Shown here piece after piece: positions 8,030 through 16,224 of a DNA stretch of 46,391 nucleotides; the stretch's first letter is position 1; each line of letters opens with the position of its first letter. Location: contig JAISJC010000003.1 of assembly GCA_031261745.1 (NCBI GenBank), forward strand, positions 1 to 46,391, read 5' to 3'. The notes under the pieces are model-generated. The model saw only the letters and a program-made list of their open reading frames with translations. It was not told the DNA's origin and did no database searches. Position numbers and translations under genes: made by a program. This DNA is from Oscillospiraceae bacterium (GTDB lineage: Bacteria; Bacillota; Clostridia; Oscillospirales; Oscillospiraceae).

Positions 8030-9013
8030 ATGAATATAGTTGTATTATGCGGCGGACTGTCCGCCGAGCGCGACGTGTCCTTTTCGTCGGCGGCAATGGC
8101 GGCGGCGGCGTTGACGCGCCTCGGTCACTCGGTAACGACCGTCGATCTGTTCCTCGGCGTTACGGAGGTTTCGGCGGCGGTTTCCGACACCGCACCCGAC
8201 CTCGACGCGCTGCGCGCACTGCGGCCCGGCGGGTCGCGCGTCGGCGACGGCGTTTTTGAGCTGTGCCAAAGCGCGGACCTCGTTTTCACCGCGCTACACG
8301 GCGCGGACGGCGAGGACGGGAAGATTCAGGCCGCGCTCGACCTTCTCGGCGTGAAATACACGGGCAGCGGCCCGCTCGGCTCCGCCGTCGCGATGAATAA
8401 GGGCGTGGCGAAGCAGATTCTGACGCAGAGCGGGATTCTTATGCCGCGCGGGATTGTACTGAAACGCGGGGAGACGGGAGACGTCGGCTTTCCGTGCGTC
8501 GTGAAGCCCTGCTCCGGCGGAAGCTCCGTCGGAACGAGCGTCGTTCACGAGCAGCGCGATTACGCCGCCGCGCTGGACGCGGCGTTTGAGTGCGACGAGG
8601 CCGTCGTCGTCGAGCAGTACATTCGCGGGCGCGAGTGCGACGTCGGCGTTATCGCGGGGAAAGCCCTGCCCGTGATTGAGATCACGCCGCGCGACGGTTT
8701 CTACGACTACAAAAACAAGTATCAGGCGGGAATGGCGACCGAAACCTGCCCCGCGGATTTCACCGAAGAGGTGACGCAAAGGCTCCAAAAAGCCGCCGAG
8801 GACGTGTTCGCGGCGTTGCATTTGGAGGTTTACGCGCGAATGGACTTCATCGTCGCGGACGACGGCGCGGTGTATTGCCTTGAAGCTAACACGCTGCCGG
8901 GGCTGACCCCGACGAGCCTGCTGCCGCAGGAGGCGGCGGCGGTCGGAACAGACTACGACGCGCTGATTGCGCTTATTGTCGGCGAATCCTTGAAGAAATA
9001 CGGTGATGCCTGA
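8030..9013 (+). CDS. ddl: D-alanine--D-alanine ligase
   Basis: A 327-residue ATP-grasp enzyme starting M-N-I-V-V-L-C-G-G-L-S-A-E-R-D-V-S, typical of Ddl. V-K-P-C-S-G-G-S-S-V-G is the ATP-grasp glycine loop. The C-terminal L-E-A-N-T-L-P-G-L-T-P-T-S-L-L-P-Q segment carries metal- and substrate-binding residues. It makes the D-Ala-D-Ala dipeptide for peptidoglycan. The TGATG junction with murF (1-nt overlap) fits because MurF uses the Ddl product. I could not determine D-Ala versus D-lactate specificity by eye. Confidence 0.94.
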   Translation: MNIVVLCGGLSAERDVSFSSAAMAAAALTRLGHSVTTVDLFLGVTEVSAAVSDTAPDLDALRALRPGGSRVGDGVFELCQSADLVFTALHGADGEDGKIQAALDLLGVKYTGSGPLGSAVAMNKGVAKQILTQSGILMPRGIVLKRGETGDVGFPCVVKPCSGGSSVGTSVVHEQRDYAAALDAAFECDEAVVVEQYIRGRECDVGVIAGKALPVIEITPRDGFYDYKNKYQAGMATETCPADFTEEVTQRLQKAAEDVFAALHLEVYARMDFIVADDGAVYCLEANTLPGLTPTSLLPQEAAAVGTDYDALIALIVGESLKKYGDA

Positions 9014-10383
9014 TGTTGCCGCTCACAGTACGAAAAATCGCGGAGGTCACGGGCGGGAGCTTCGTCGGCTCCGCCGAAATACTTGACGCGGAAATCACTT
9101 CCGTCGTGCGCGACAACCGCGAATGCGTCGCGGGGAGCCTGTTTCTCTGCTTCGTCGGCGAGCGCGCGGACGGCCACGACTACGCGAACGCCGCGTTTGA
9201 CGCGGGCGCGGTCTGCGCGATTGCGGAGCGCGGGCTTGCGGACGCAAAGGGAGCGTACATCGTCGTAGACAGCACCGCGAAAGCGTTGCAAACGCTCGGC
9301 GCGTATTACAGAAATTTACTAACGATTCCCGTAATCGGCGTCGTCGGCTCCGTCGGCAAAACGACGATGAAGGAGCTGATTGCCGCCGCGCTGGGCGCGA
9401 AATTCAATGTGTGGAAAACGCCGGAGAACCTCAACAACGAAATCGGCGTGCCGCTCACGCTCCTCGGAACGGGCGCGGAACACACCGCCGCCGTCGTCGA
9501 GATGGGTATCTCCGCCTTCGGGGAGATGACGCGCCTCGCGGAGACGGCGCGGCCGGATTACGTCGTGTTCACCGCCGTCGGGCATTGCCATCTGGACAAT
9601 CTCATAAATCTTGACGGCGTTTTACGTGCCAAGGCGGAGGTCTTTCCGCTGATGAAAAGCGGCGGCGTCGCAATCCTCTGCGGCGACGACGAAAAGCTGC
9701 GTAATTTCGACCCGAAAATCCGCAAAATCACGTTCGGTGCGGAGCCGCACAACGATTACCGCGCGGAAAACATTGTGACGGACGGCACGGAGGGCGTGAG
9801 CTTTGCGCTCGTCACGCCCGAAAGTCGCGTCCCCGTGAGTATTCGCGCCTACGGCTCGCACCTCGCGCCCTCGGCGGCGGGGGCCGCCGCCGTCGCAGAG
9901 CTGCTCGGCGTTCCGGCGGAGGAAATCGCGCGCGGTCTTGCGTCCTACCGCACAATCGCGGGCCGCGCGAACGTAATCCGCACGGAATCCCTCACGATAA
10001 TCGACGACTGTTACAACGCGAATCCGAATTCCGTCGCCGCGTCGCTCCGCTCCCTCGCGGAGCTGTCCGGCCGCCGCGTCGCAATCCTCGGCGATATGAA
10101 CGAGCTCGGCAGAAACTCGAACGAGCTGCACCGCGACACCGGTATTCTCGCGGGGAAACTCGGTATTGACGTGCTGATTTGCTGCGGCGAAAAGGCGGAA
10201 TTTATATTCAAGGGCTTCATCGCGTCGAAGTCGGAGAAAAAGTCGTACCACTTCCCGTTCCGCGACGCGATGTTCGAGCGTTTGCCCGGATTAATAAAAA
10301 AAGGCGACGCCATCTTAGTGAAGGCGTCGCACAGTATGCAGTTTGAAGAGGTCGTTACGCGGGTACGTAACCTGCGTCCTTGA
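9013..10383 (+). CDS. murF: UDP-N-acetylmuramoyl-tripeptide--D-alanyl-D-alanine ligase (MurF)
   Basis: A 456-residue Mur ligase. The ATP P-loop reads V-I-G-V-V-G-S-V-G-K-T-T, the form seen in clostridial MurF. Downstream motifs include E-N-L-N-N-E-I-G-V-P and D-D-C-Y-N-A-N-P-N-S near the start of the C-terminal domain. It adds D-Ala-D-Ala to the UDP-MurNAc-tripeptide. Its 3' end overlaps the convergent HMA gene by 29 nt and contains that gene's terminator, so the last ~30 codons serve two purposes. Confidence 0.94.
   Translation: MLPLTVRKIAEVTGGSFVGSAEILDAEITSVVRDNRECVAGSLFLCFVGERADGHDYANAAFDAGAVCAIAERGLADAKGAYIVVDSTAKALQTLGAYYRNLLTIPVIGVVGSVGKTTMKELIAAALGAKFNVWKTPENLNNEIGVPLTLLGTGAEHTAAVVEMGISAFGEMTRLAETARPDYVVFTAVGHCHLDNLINLDGVLRAKAEVFPLMKSGGVAILCGDDEKLRNFDPKIRKITFGAEPHNDYRAENIVTDGTEGVSFALVTPESRVPVSIRAYGSHLAPSAAGAAAVAELLGVPAEEIARGLASYRTIAGRANVIRTESLTIIDDCYNANPNSVAASLRSLAELSGRRVAILGDMNELGRNSNELHRDTGILAGKLGIDVLICCGEKAEFIFKGFIASKSEKKSYHFPFRDAMFERLPGLIKKGDAILVKASHSMQFEEVVTRVRNLRP
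10292..10330 (-). terminator. intrinsic terminator for the HMA gene, embedded in murF
   Basis: On the minus strand GCGACGCC, an 11-nt loop, GGCGTCGC, then CTTTTTTTATTA. It begins 25 nt after the HMA stop and lies wholly inside the coding region of convergent murF. On the plus strand the hairpin has no T tract after it, so it should not stop murF transcription. Confidence 0.85.
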
Positions 10384-10561
10384 TTGCGCGGCGAACATCG
10401 ACGATCGTAATAGTATCCGCGTCATATTCAAGCGTCGCTGTACAGTCGTCAAGGCTGACGACGACATTCTTCACGCTTTTCAGGTCTTTTAGCGCGCTGG
10501 TGACAGATTTTACGCAGTGTTTGCAGAACATACCGTTGACTTCGATTGTTAAAGATTCCAT
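10355..10561 (-). CDS. heavy-metal-associated (HMA) domain protein, CopZ-like
   Basis: 68 residues from ATG 10561, which has AAGGTGG 8 nt upstream; the track's longer start at 10624 would begin upstream of the promoter -10. It is a single ferredoxin-like HMA domain with the metal site G-M-F-C-K-H-C and the pattern V-K-N-V-V-V-S-L-D-D-C-T-A-T-L-E-Y. Such proteins carry Cu(I) or a similar soft metal to a P-type ATPase. No ATPase or metal repressor gene is nearby, so it is an orphan with its own promoter and terminator. An extra Cys sits in strand 3 (D-D-C-T-A). The metal identity is unproven. Confidence 0.87.
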   Translation of the reverse strand: MESLTIEVNGMFCKHCVKSVTSALKDLKSVKNVVVSLDDCTATLEYDADTITIVDVRRAIKDAGYVPA

Positions 10562-10595
10562 TGGACTAACCACCTTAAAGAATTTGAGTTTGTTA

Positions 10596-10624
10596 ATTAT
10601 ACCACAAGTTTTCGCGGAATGCAA
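10596..10624 (-). promoter_or_regulatory. sigma-A promoter of the HMA gene
   Basis: On the minus strand TTGCAT, a 17-nt spacer, then a perfect TATAAT. It sits exactly between the stop of the upstream spoIID-like gene and the HMA start, leaving a leader of about 30 nt. Confidence 0.78.
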
Positions 10625-11656
10625 CTATAAATTCTCCGTTTTGCCGATATTTATGAAAATTTCATCGGAAAATTGCGCGCCCGTGTAGTATGCGAGCAGA
10701 ATTTCGCGCCAGTTTGCGCCGTTTTTCGCCATAGTATTCGCGCCGTACTGGCTCATTCCGACGCCGTGACCGTAGCCCTGCGTCGTAAACGTCACCGCCT
10801 CGCCGACCTCGATTGTGATTGCGGCGGAGCGCAGCCCGAACGCGGCGCGCAATTCCGTTCCCGCGACGGTAACGCCGCCGAGCTTCAAATTCGCGACGCG
10901 GCCGGAATCGTCCGTAACCACGTCCGCAATCCACTTCGCCCTGTCCCCGCCGAGCGAAGCCGCGGGGAACGCGGACGCGACGACGGCCTTAAATTCCGGT
11001 ACGGACAGCGTTACCGAGGAAATCAAATTCGGCGCGTCCTCCGCCGTTTCGGGGCTGGGAACGGACACGAGGTACGGCAGCGGCGTGTTCCAGACGCGCT
11101 CCGCGTCCTCGGTCGCGCCGAAACTCGACGAGTGGAACGCCGCGAGAATCGGCTCCGCGCCGTATTCAAGATAAACGCCGTCCGTTTCGAGGATTGCCGC
11201 GCGGATTTTCGCGATGTTCGCGTCGTAATCCGCGCCCCATTGCTCACGCAATTCGTCGTCGTGCTTGTACGCCGCGCAGTCGGTGAAGTCCGTGCAGACG
11301 TCCGCGTTCGGGTGCGTCGCCGACGGGGCGACGCGCATCTTATAAAATGTGTATGTCCGCGCCGCGACGGCCTGCGCGGCGAGCGCGTCCGGCTCGAACG
11401 AGACGGGCATCTCCGCCGCCAAAACGCCGGTGAGATACTCGTCCACCGGCATTTCGATTATAGTGTCGCCGTCGAGTACGCGCACCGTTCCGCCCGCGCG
11501 CAGGCGCAGATCCGGCGTCGTGATGACGTCCGGAACCGCGTCCTCGCGCAAATCCTCTTCCGGCGCAACGCCCCACGGTCGCAGAAGCGACACGACGACC
11601 GCCAGCGCGGCGGCAAAAACGCCGAGCGCGACGGACGCAATAATAATCTTTTTCAT
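10625..11656 (-). CDS. spoIID: SpoIID/LytB-domain protein (stage II sporulation protein D family)
   Basis: 343 residues from ATG 11656, chosen over 11707 because AAGGAG lies 8 nt upstream and the protein then starts with a clean signal anchor (M-K-K-I-I-I-A-S-V-A-L-G-V-F-A-A-A). The SpoIID domain is recognised by V-D-E-Y-L-T-G-V-L-A-A-E-M-P, A-L-A-A-Q-A-V-A-A-R-T-Y and the C-terminal G-Y-G-H-G-V-G-M-S-Q-Y-G-A. SpoIID is a membrane-anchored lytic transglycosylase that degrades denuded glycan during engulfment. Related proteins occur in non-sporulating bacteria, so this supports but does not prove endospore formation. Confidence 0.88.
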   Translation of the reverse strand: MKKIIIASVALGVFAAALAVVVSLLRPWGVAPEEDLREDAVPDVITTPDLRLRAGGTVRVLDGDTIIEMPVDEYLTGVLAAEMPVSFEPDALAAQAVAARTYTFYKMRVAPSATHPNADVCTDFTDCAAYKHDDELREQWGADYDANIAKIRAAILETDGVYLEYGAEPILAAFHSSSFGATEDAERVWNTPLPYLVSVPSPETAEDAPNLISSVTLSVPEFKAVVASAFPAASLGGDRAKWIADVVTDDSGRVANLKLGGVTVAGTELRAAFGLRSAAITIEVGEAVTFTTQGYGHGVGMSQYGANTMAKNGANWREILLAYYTGAQFSDEIFINIGKTENL

Positions 11657-11668
11657 TATAGCTGCTCC

Positions 11669-11697
11669 TTGACTTTCCCGCGTGATTGGTGTAAACT
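11669..11697 (+). promoter_or_regulatory. sigma-A-like promoter of the 11.7-17.4 kb operon
   Basis: TTGACT, a 17-nt spacer, TAAACT. It ends 32 nt before the ATG of the membrane protein gene and overlaps the upstream region of divergent spoIID. Confidence 0.65.
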
Positions 11698-11729
11698 GCT
11701 TGTACATATTATGTTGAAGGAAGTTTTTT

Positions 11730-12527
11730 ATGCGTAAATACGCTTTGGCGGCGACGCTGTTTACGGCGGCCTCCGGTCTTATCGGCTTTGTGCTTCGGCG
11801 CAGTCAGCTCGCACGCGCTTTTGAACCCGACACGGGATTGCCCGTCGCGGGCGCGGCGAGTACGGTTATGCTCTTGTTCTATACGGTTGTTATGCTGGCG
11901 GCGGCACTCGCTTTTGCCGTGTTTATCAGCAAGCGATATGCTGCCAAATCGACGTATACCGAGGCGTTCGCTCCGGCGAGCGGCGCGTATCTCACGTTCG
12001 CGGGCATCATCGCGACGCTGTTTGTTCTCGCCGGTTTTGTCCTTATGCTTCGGGTGAAATCGACGAGCAAGTCGGAGCTTACCGTCGCAATCCTCACGAT
12101 GATCTCCGGACTCGCGATTTTCGGCCTCGCGTATGAGCAGTTCCGCGGGCGCAACTTCAAGTTCGCGCTCGTATACACCGTGATTCCGGAGCTGTTTTTC
12201 ACGTTCTGGCTCCTGCTGATTTACCGCGCGAACCAGACGAACCCCGTGCGGTACAACTACGTGTTCCAGTGCCTCGCCGTCGCGGCGGCGGCCATCGGGT
12301 TCTACGTCACTACGGGCTTTGTCTACGGACGCTCCGCACCGGGCAAGTTCATCTTCTCACACGTCGCGGCGGTGTTTTTCCTCGCCGTCGGCACGGCGGA
12401 CCCCATCAGTATTGAGCGTCGGCTCGTCTTTCTCGCGCTGATTCTGTTTTTCCTCGTGAACCTCGCGCGTCTGACCAACAATCTCGGCAAAAAACCGCCG
12501 AAACCGGACCCTGCGGAGACCGAATAG
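11730..12527 (+). CDS. polytopic membrane protein of unknown function (about 8 TM)
   Basis: I do not recognise a family. The 265-residue sequence has about eight hydrophobic segments. They include one at the very N-terminus, V-M-L-L-F-Y-T-V-V-M-L-A-A-A-L, F-A-G-I-I-A-T-L-F-V-L-A-G-F-V-L-M-L and L-A-L-I-L-F-F-L-V-N-L-A near the C-terminus. The tail is hydrophilic (G-K-K-P-P-K-P-D-P). No catalytic or transport motif stands out. The start has GAAGGAAG upstream, and the stop abuts the start of the glycyl-radical activase, so it is the first gene of that transcription unit. Confidence 0.7.
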   Translation: MRKYALAATLFTAASGLIGFVLRRSQLARAFEPDTGLPVAGAASTVMLLFYTVVMLAAALAFAVFISKRYAAKSTYTEAFAPASGAYLTFAGIIATLFVLAGFVLMLRVKSTSKSELTVAILTMISGLAIFGLAYEQFRGRNFKFALVYTVIPELFFTFWLLLIYRANQTNPVRYNYVFQCLAVAAAAIGFYVTTGFVYGRSAPGKFIFSHVAAVFFLAVGTADPISIERRLVFLALILFFLVNLARLTNNLGKKPPKPDPAETE

Positions 12528-13472
12528 ATGATTACGGCCAAGTTTTACGACATTCAGGGTTTTTCCGTCCACGACGGTCCGGGGATTCGCCTGACCTGCT
12601 TTATGAAGGGCTGTCCCCTGCGCTGCGCCTGGTGCCACAGTCCGGAGAGCCAGGCGTTCCCGACGGAGCTGAACTTTATGGAGGTCAAGTGCGTCGGCGT
12701 CGAGGCCTGCGGGCGGTGTCTGGACGCCTGTCCGAACGGCGCAATCGCAAAGGGCGCGGCGAAAACCTCGCCCAAGGGCGAGGAAATTACGCTGATATCC
12801 GTTGACCGCGATAAATGCACCGACTGCGGCGCGTGCGCCGACGCGTGCTACGCAAAGGCGTTGTATATGTGCGGCACGGACTGGACGGTCGATGATTTAT
12901 TGGAGCGCATACTGCGCGAGCGGCCGTTCTTTGAATCGTCGGGCGGCGGCGTGACTTTCTCCGGCGGAGAGGTGCTGTCGCAGCCGGAATTCCTCTTGGA
13001 GATATTGAAGCGGTGTAAAAACGAAAATATACACACCGCCGTGGACACGACGGGCTTCGCCCCGTGGAGCGTAATCGAGCCGATTCTGCCGTACACGGAT
13101 CTGTTCCTGTACGATTTGAAAAATATCGACAGCGACCTGCACAAGGCGGGAACCGGCGTACCGAATGAGCTGATATTGGAGAACGCGAGGAAAATCGCGG
13201 ACGCGGGCGGAAAGATGATGATTCGGATTCCGACGATGCCGGGGTACAACGATTCCGTTGAGGCGTTCGACAAGCTCGGCGCGTTTATTAAGTCCCTCGG
13301 CAACGCCGTCGAAACGGTGCAGCTGCTGCCGTACCACACGCTCGGCAAGGTCAAGTGGGAACGGCTGGGGCGCGCCGCGCCGCCGTTTGAAACCGAGGCA
13401 CCGTCCGACGAGCTGATGAACGCGCGCAAAACGCAGTTAGAGGGCTTTGGGCTGAACGTGATTATTCATTGA
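12528..13472 (+). CDS. glycyl-radical enzyme activating enzyme (radical SAM)
   Basis: 314 residues. The radical-SAM cluster motif is C29-P-L-R-C33-A-W-C36, preceded by the family-specific F-S-V-H-D-G-P-G-I-R. An inserted ferredoxin-like domain has two four-Cys sets (C55, C61, C64, C68 and C97, C100, C103, C107), as in activases of the HpdA/CutD/BssD type rather than plain PflA. T-F-S-G-G-E-V is the SAM-binding G-G-E motif. Such enzymes use S-adenosylmethionine to place a glycyl radical on a partner enzyme. No glycyl-radical enzyme is in the window; the neighbours are a UROD-like protein and an MBL-fold protein, so the partner is unknown. Confidence 0.88.
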   Translation: MITAKFYDIQGFSVHDGPGIRLTCFMKGCPLRCAWCHSPESQAFPTELNFMEVKCVGVEACGRCLDACPNGAIAKGAAKTSPKGEEITLISVDRDKCTDCGACADACYAKALYMCGTDWTVDDLLERILRERPFFESSGGGVTFSGGEVLSQPEFLLEILKRCKNENIHTAVDTTGFAPWSVIEPILPYTDLFLYDLKNIDSDLHKAGTGVPNELILENARKIADAGGKMMIRIPTMPGYNDSVEAFDKLGAFIKSLGNAVETVQLLPYHTLGKVKWERLGRAAPPFETEAPSDELMNARKTQLEGFGLNVIIH

Positions 13473-13503
13473 GAGTAAACAAAACCGAAAGGAAATTTTT
13501 AAT

Positions 13504-14556
13504 ATGTTAGAACCCGATAAAATGCCGCTGTCCAAGCAGCCGCCCGGCACGTATCCGTTTATGATGCAGCAGCCGCCGCAGCCGCTGTACCCGGGGAACC
13601 GCCCGATTACCGCGAAAGAAAATCTCCTGCGTATCTTCAAGGGCGAGAAGCCCGCGTGGATTCCGATCTGGCTCACGGACAACCAGGTCGTCTGGCCGGA
13701 CCTCTACGCCGAACACGCGCCGTTTGAGGGTACGGGCTACGACTGGTGGGGACAGCACTGGACCTTTGTCGAAGGCATAGACGGTCAGATGCCGACGCCG
13801 GGCTACCGCGTGATTACGGACTTTTTGAAGTGGCGCGACGTCGTGCGCCGCCCGAACTTCGACGGAATGCCGTGGGAGGCGGACGCCGCAATCCAGACCT
13901 CGCGCTATGACCCCGACCGCGCGCATATGTTCCACTGCGTCGAGGGGATTTTTGAGCGTCTGCACGAGATGATGCCGATGGACGAGACGATGATCGCGAT
14001 GTACGAGGAACCGGAAGAGGTCAAGGCGTTCTTTGAGATGATGCGCGACTACAAAATCGACTTGCTGAACCTCATCTTCGAGAAATACGCGCCCGTGGAC
14101 TACATCATCTACGGCGACGACTGGGGACACCAGCACTCCGGCTTTTTCTCGAACGATATGCTGCGCGAGTTCATTATGCCGGTCACAATTCCCGTAATCG
14201 AGTCCGTTCACGCCAAGGGCAAATTCGTTGAGCTGCACTCGTGCGGACTGACACAGCAGTACATTGAGGAAATCGTTGAAATGGGTTTTGACGCGTGGAC
14301 GCCGCAGGTGATCAACGATTTTGATATGCTCACGCGCAAATACGCGGAAAAAATCTCAATCACCGTGCCGATTGACGGCGTGGAGACCGCGAAGAGCGAA
14401 AAAGAGGCGCGCGAGATAGTCCGCAAGTGGGTTGACACGTTCGCGCCGCGCGGCAAGCTCGTCGCGGCACCGATTGAGAACCTCGACCCGAAAATCCGCA
14501 ACGCGGCTCTCGAAGAGCTGTACAACTATTCAAGCGAGTTCTACGCAAAGCGTTAG
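13504..14556 (+). CDS. uroporphyrinogen decarboxylase/corrinoid methyltransferase-like protein
   Basis: A 350-residue TIM-barrel protein of the URO-D superfamily. Family features are K-E-N-L-L-R-I-F-K-G-E-K-P-A-W-I-P near the N-terminus, D-Y-I-I-Y-G-D-D-W-G, and V-E-L-H245-S-C247-G. The last matches the H-x-C zinc site of MtaA/MtbA/CmuA-type methyltransferases. The third Cys ligand, usually near the C-terminus, is missing: only two cysteines exist in the protein. It is therefore more likely a methyl-transfer or demethylation relative than a haem enzyme. No corrinoid protein gene is adjacent. GAAAGGAAA precedes the ATG, 31 nt after the activase stop. Confidence 0.72.
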   Translation: MLEPDKMPLSKQPPGTYPFMMQQPPQPLYPGNRPITAKENLLRIFKGEKPAWIPIWLTDNQVVWPDLYAEHAPFEGTGYDWWGQHWTFVEGIDGQMPTPGYRVITDFLKWRDVVRRPNFDGMPWEADAAIQTSRYDPDRAHMFHCVEGIFERLHEMMPMDETMIAMYEEPEEVKAFFEMMRDYKIDLLNLIFEKYAPVDYIIYGDDWGHQHSGFFSNDMLREFIMPVTIPVIESVHAKGKFVELHSCGLTQQYIEEIVEMGFDAWTPQVINDFDMLTRKYAEKISITVPIDGVETAKSEKEAREIVRKWVDTFAPRGKLVAAPIENLDPKIRNAALEELYNYSSEFYAKR

Positions 14557-14590
14557 TAATTAATATTAAAATATTTGGAGGTAATTACAA

Positions 14591-15490
14591 ATGGAAGTCA
14601 GGACAGTTGAATTCGGCGAAGGCAAGCTCGGCATTAAGGTGTTTTACGCACCGGAAAGTGGGTTTTCCGTAGCGTCCGTAATCGTTTACGGCAAAGAGAA
14701 GTGTATGCTCATCGACACGCAGTGGACGCGCTCGAACGCGTACCGCGTCTGTGCGGAAATCTGCGAGCTGGGCCGCGACCTCGAAACGATTTTCGTCACG
14801 CACTCGCACCCCGACCATTACTTCGGAACCGCGTATATCGCGGAGCAGTTCCCCGGCGTCAAGGTTTACGCGCCGGAGCAGACGGCACGCTTTTACAACA
14901 CGCAGTTTGACGAGAAAATCGCACACTGGACGGAGGTCATCGGCCGCCACAATGTCTGCCTGAAAAAGACGGACATTATCCCTCTTCCGGCGGAAAACAA
15001 GCTATACTTGGAGGGCGAGGAAGTCGTCATCTTCCCCGACCAGATGGGCGACGTGAAGTATAATTCCCTCGTCTGGATTCCGTCGATTGCGACGGTCTAC
15101 GGCTCCGATATTCTGTTCAACGAGTCGCACCCGTTCACCTGCGAGGTGTCCAAGGCGGAGCGCAACAAGTGGCTTGAAGACCTCGACCTCATCGACAGTC
15201 TGAAACCGACGACGTATATTCCGGGTCACGCGAAACCGGGTATGCCGTTCAATCACAGCACCGTCGATTATATGCGCGCGTATATCGAGGCGACGGAGGA
15301 GGTCATCGCGGCCATACGTCCGCTGCGCAAGACAGACCCCGAAAAGGCGGAGGGTGTTTTCTTCCTCGAAATGATGCGGCGTTTCCCGGACTCGAATCTC
15401 GTAATGCTCTCGAACGAGATGAACGCCTCCGTCCACGGCGGAACCCGCGAGTGGGACTGGCGCGACGAAGACGATAAGCTCACGGATTAG
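14591..15490 (+). CDS. metallo-beta-lactamase-fold hydrolase
   Basis: 299 residues with the MBL metal motif T-H-S-H-P-D-H-Y-F-G (HxHxDH), a D-I-L-F-N-E-S-H segment and I-P-G-H-A-K-P. The closing region is longer than in glyoxalase II. TTTGGAGG precedes the ATG. It follows the UROD-like gene after 34 nt and shares the run with the activase, so it probably acts in the same pathway; the substrate (ester, thioester or lactone) is not evident. Its stop overlaps the next gene's GTG by one nt. Confidence 0.8.
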   Translation: MEVRTVEFGEGKLGIKVFYAPESGFSVASVIVYGKEKCMLIDTQWTRSNAYRVCAEICELGRDLETIFVTHSHPDHYFGTAYIAEQFPGVKVYAPEQTARFYNTQFDEKIAHWTEVIGRHNVCLKKTDIIPLPAENKLYLEGEEVVIFPDQMGDVKYNSLVWIPSIATVYGSDILFNESHPFTCEVSKAERNKWLEDLDLIDSLKPTTYIPGHAKPGMPFNHSTVDYMRAYIEATEEVIAAIRPLRKTDPEKAEGVFFLEMMRRFPDSNLVMLSNEMNASVHGGTREWDWRDEDDKLTD

Positions 15491-16224
15491 TGGAAAAAAT
15501 CGGCGTTCTCGGCGTTGAGTTTAATAGCTTAACGACGGCGCAGGCGGTGTCGGCGGCTTTGTCAAAGGACGTTGCCGCCGACAATTCCGCATTTATAGTC
15601 ACCCCGAATCCCGAAATCGTCTGGCTCGCGCGCTCCGATCCGGAGCTGAAAGCAGCGATAGCCGCCGCCGCGCTCGTCCTGCCCGACGGTATCGGAATCA
15701 TCTACGGCGCAAGGATTCTCGGCACGCCGCTGCGGGGCCGCGTGACCGGTATCGGCTTCGCGGAGGAATGCTTTGAACAGCTCGCGGCGCAGGGCAAAAG
15801 TGTATTTCTGCTCGGCGCGAAGCCGGGTGTAGCCGAAACCGCGGGGGAAAAGCTCGCGAAGCGGTTCCGCGGGCTGAAAATCGCGGGCATTCACGACGGA
15901 TATTTCACCGACGACGATACCGTTATCGGCGAAATTAACGCGGCGAACGCGGATTTTCTGCTCGTCTGCCTCGGCGCGCCGAAGCAGGAGCTGTGGATTT
16001 ACCGCAACCGCGCGAAGTTGAAGGTACCGCTCGCGGCGTGTCTCGGCGGCGCGCTCGACGTCTGGGCGGGAACGGTGAAGCGCGCGCCGCGCGCCTTGCA
16101 AAGGCTCGGCCTTGAATGGCTGTACCGCCTTATAAAAGAGCCGAAACGCATCGGACGAATGATGAGCCTGCCGAAATTCCTGTTTGCGGTCATCGGCGTC
16201 AGATTAAGAGGTAAAAATGGGTAA
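15490..16224 (+). CDS. WecG/TagA/CpsF-family glycosyltransferase (GT26)
   Basis: 244 residues from a GTG start. The GT26 markers are T-P-N-P-E-I-V-W-L-A-R near the N-terminus, L-P-D-G-I-G, a L-L-G-A-K-P-G segment, D-F-L-L-V-C-L-G-A-P-K-Q-E-L-W-I, and G-L-E-W-L-Y-R-L-I-K-E-P-K-R. The family transfers ManNAc or ManNAcA from UDP-sugar to lipid-linked GlcNAc, for example at the start of the teichoic-acid linkage unit. No other teichoic acid genes are nearby. It overlaps tmk by 8 nt. Confidence 0.88.
   Translation: MEKIGVLGVEFNSLTTAQAVSAALSKDVAADNSAFIVTPNPEIVWLARSDPELKAAIAAAALVLPDGIGIIYGARILGTPLRGRVTGIGFAEECFEQLAAQGKSVFLLGAKPGVAETAGEKLAKRFRGLKIAGIHDGYFTDDDTVIGEINAANADFLLVCLGAPKQELWIYRNRAKLKVPLAACLGGALDVWAGTVKRAPRALQRLGLEWLYRLIKEPKRIGRMMSLPKFLFAVIGVRLRGKNG

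Noticed and set aside
11657-11720. Possible sigma-E sporulation promoter upstream of spoIID
   Set aside because: ATAATAT and an ACACCAAT-like box can be found, but spacing and match are too weak to support it.
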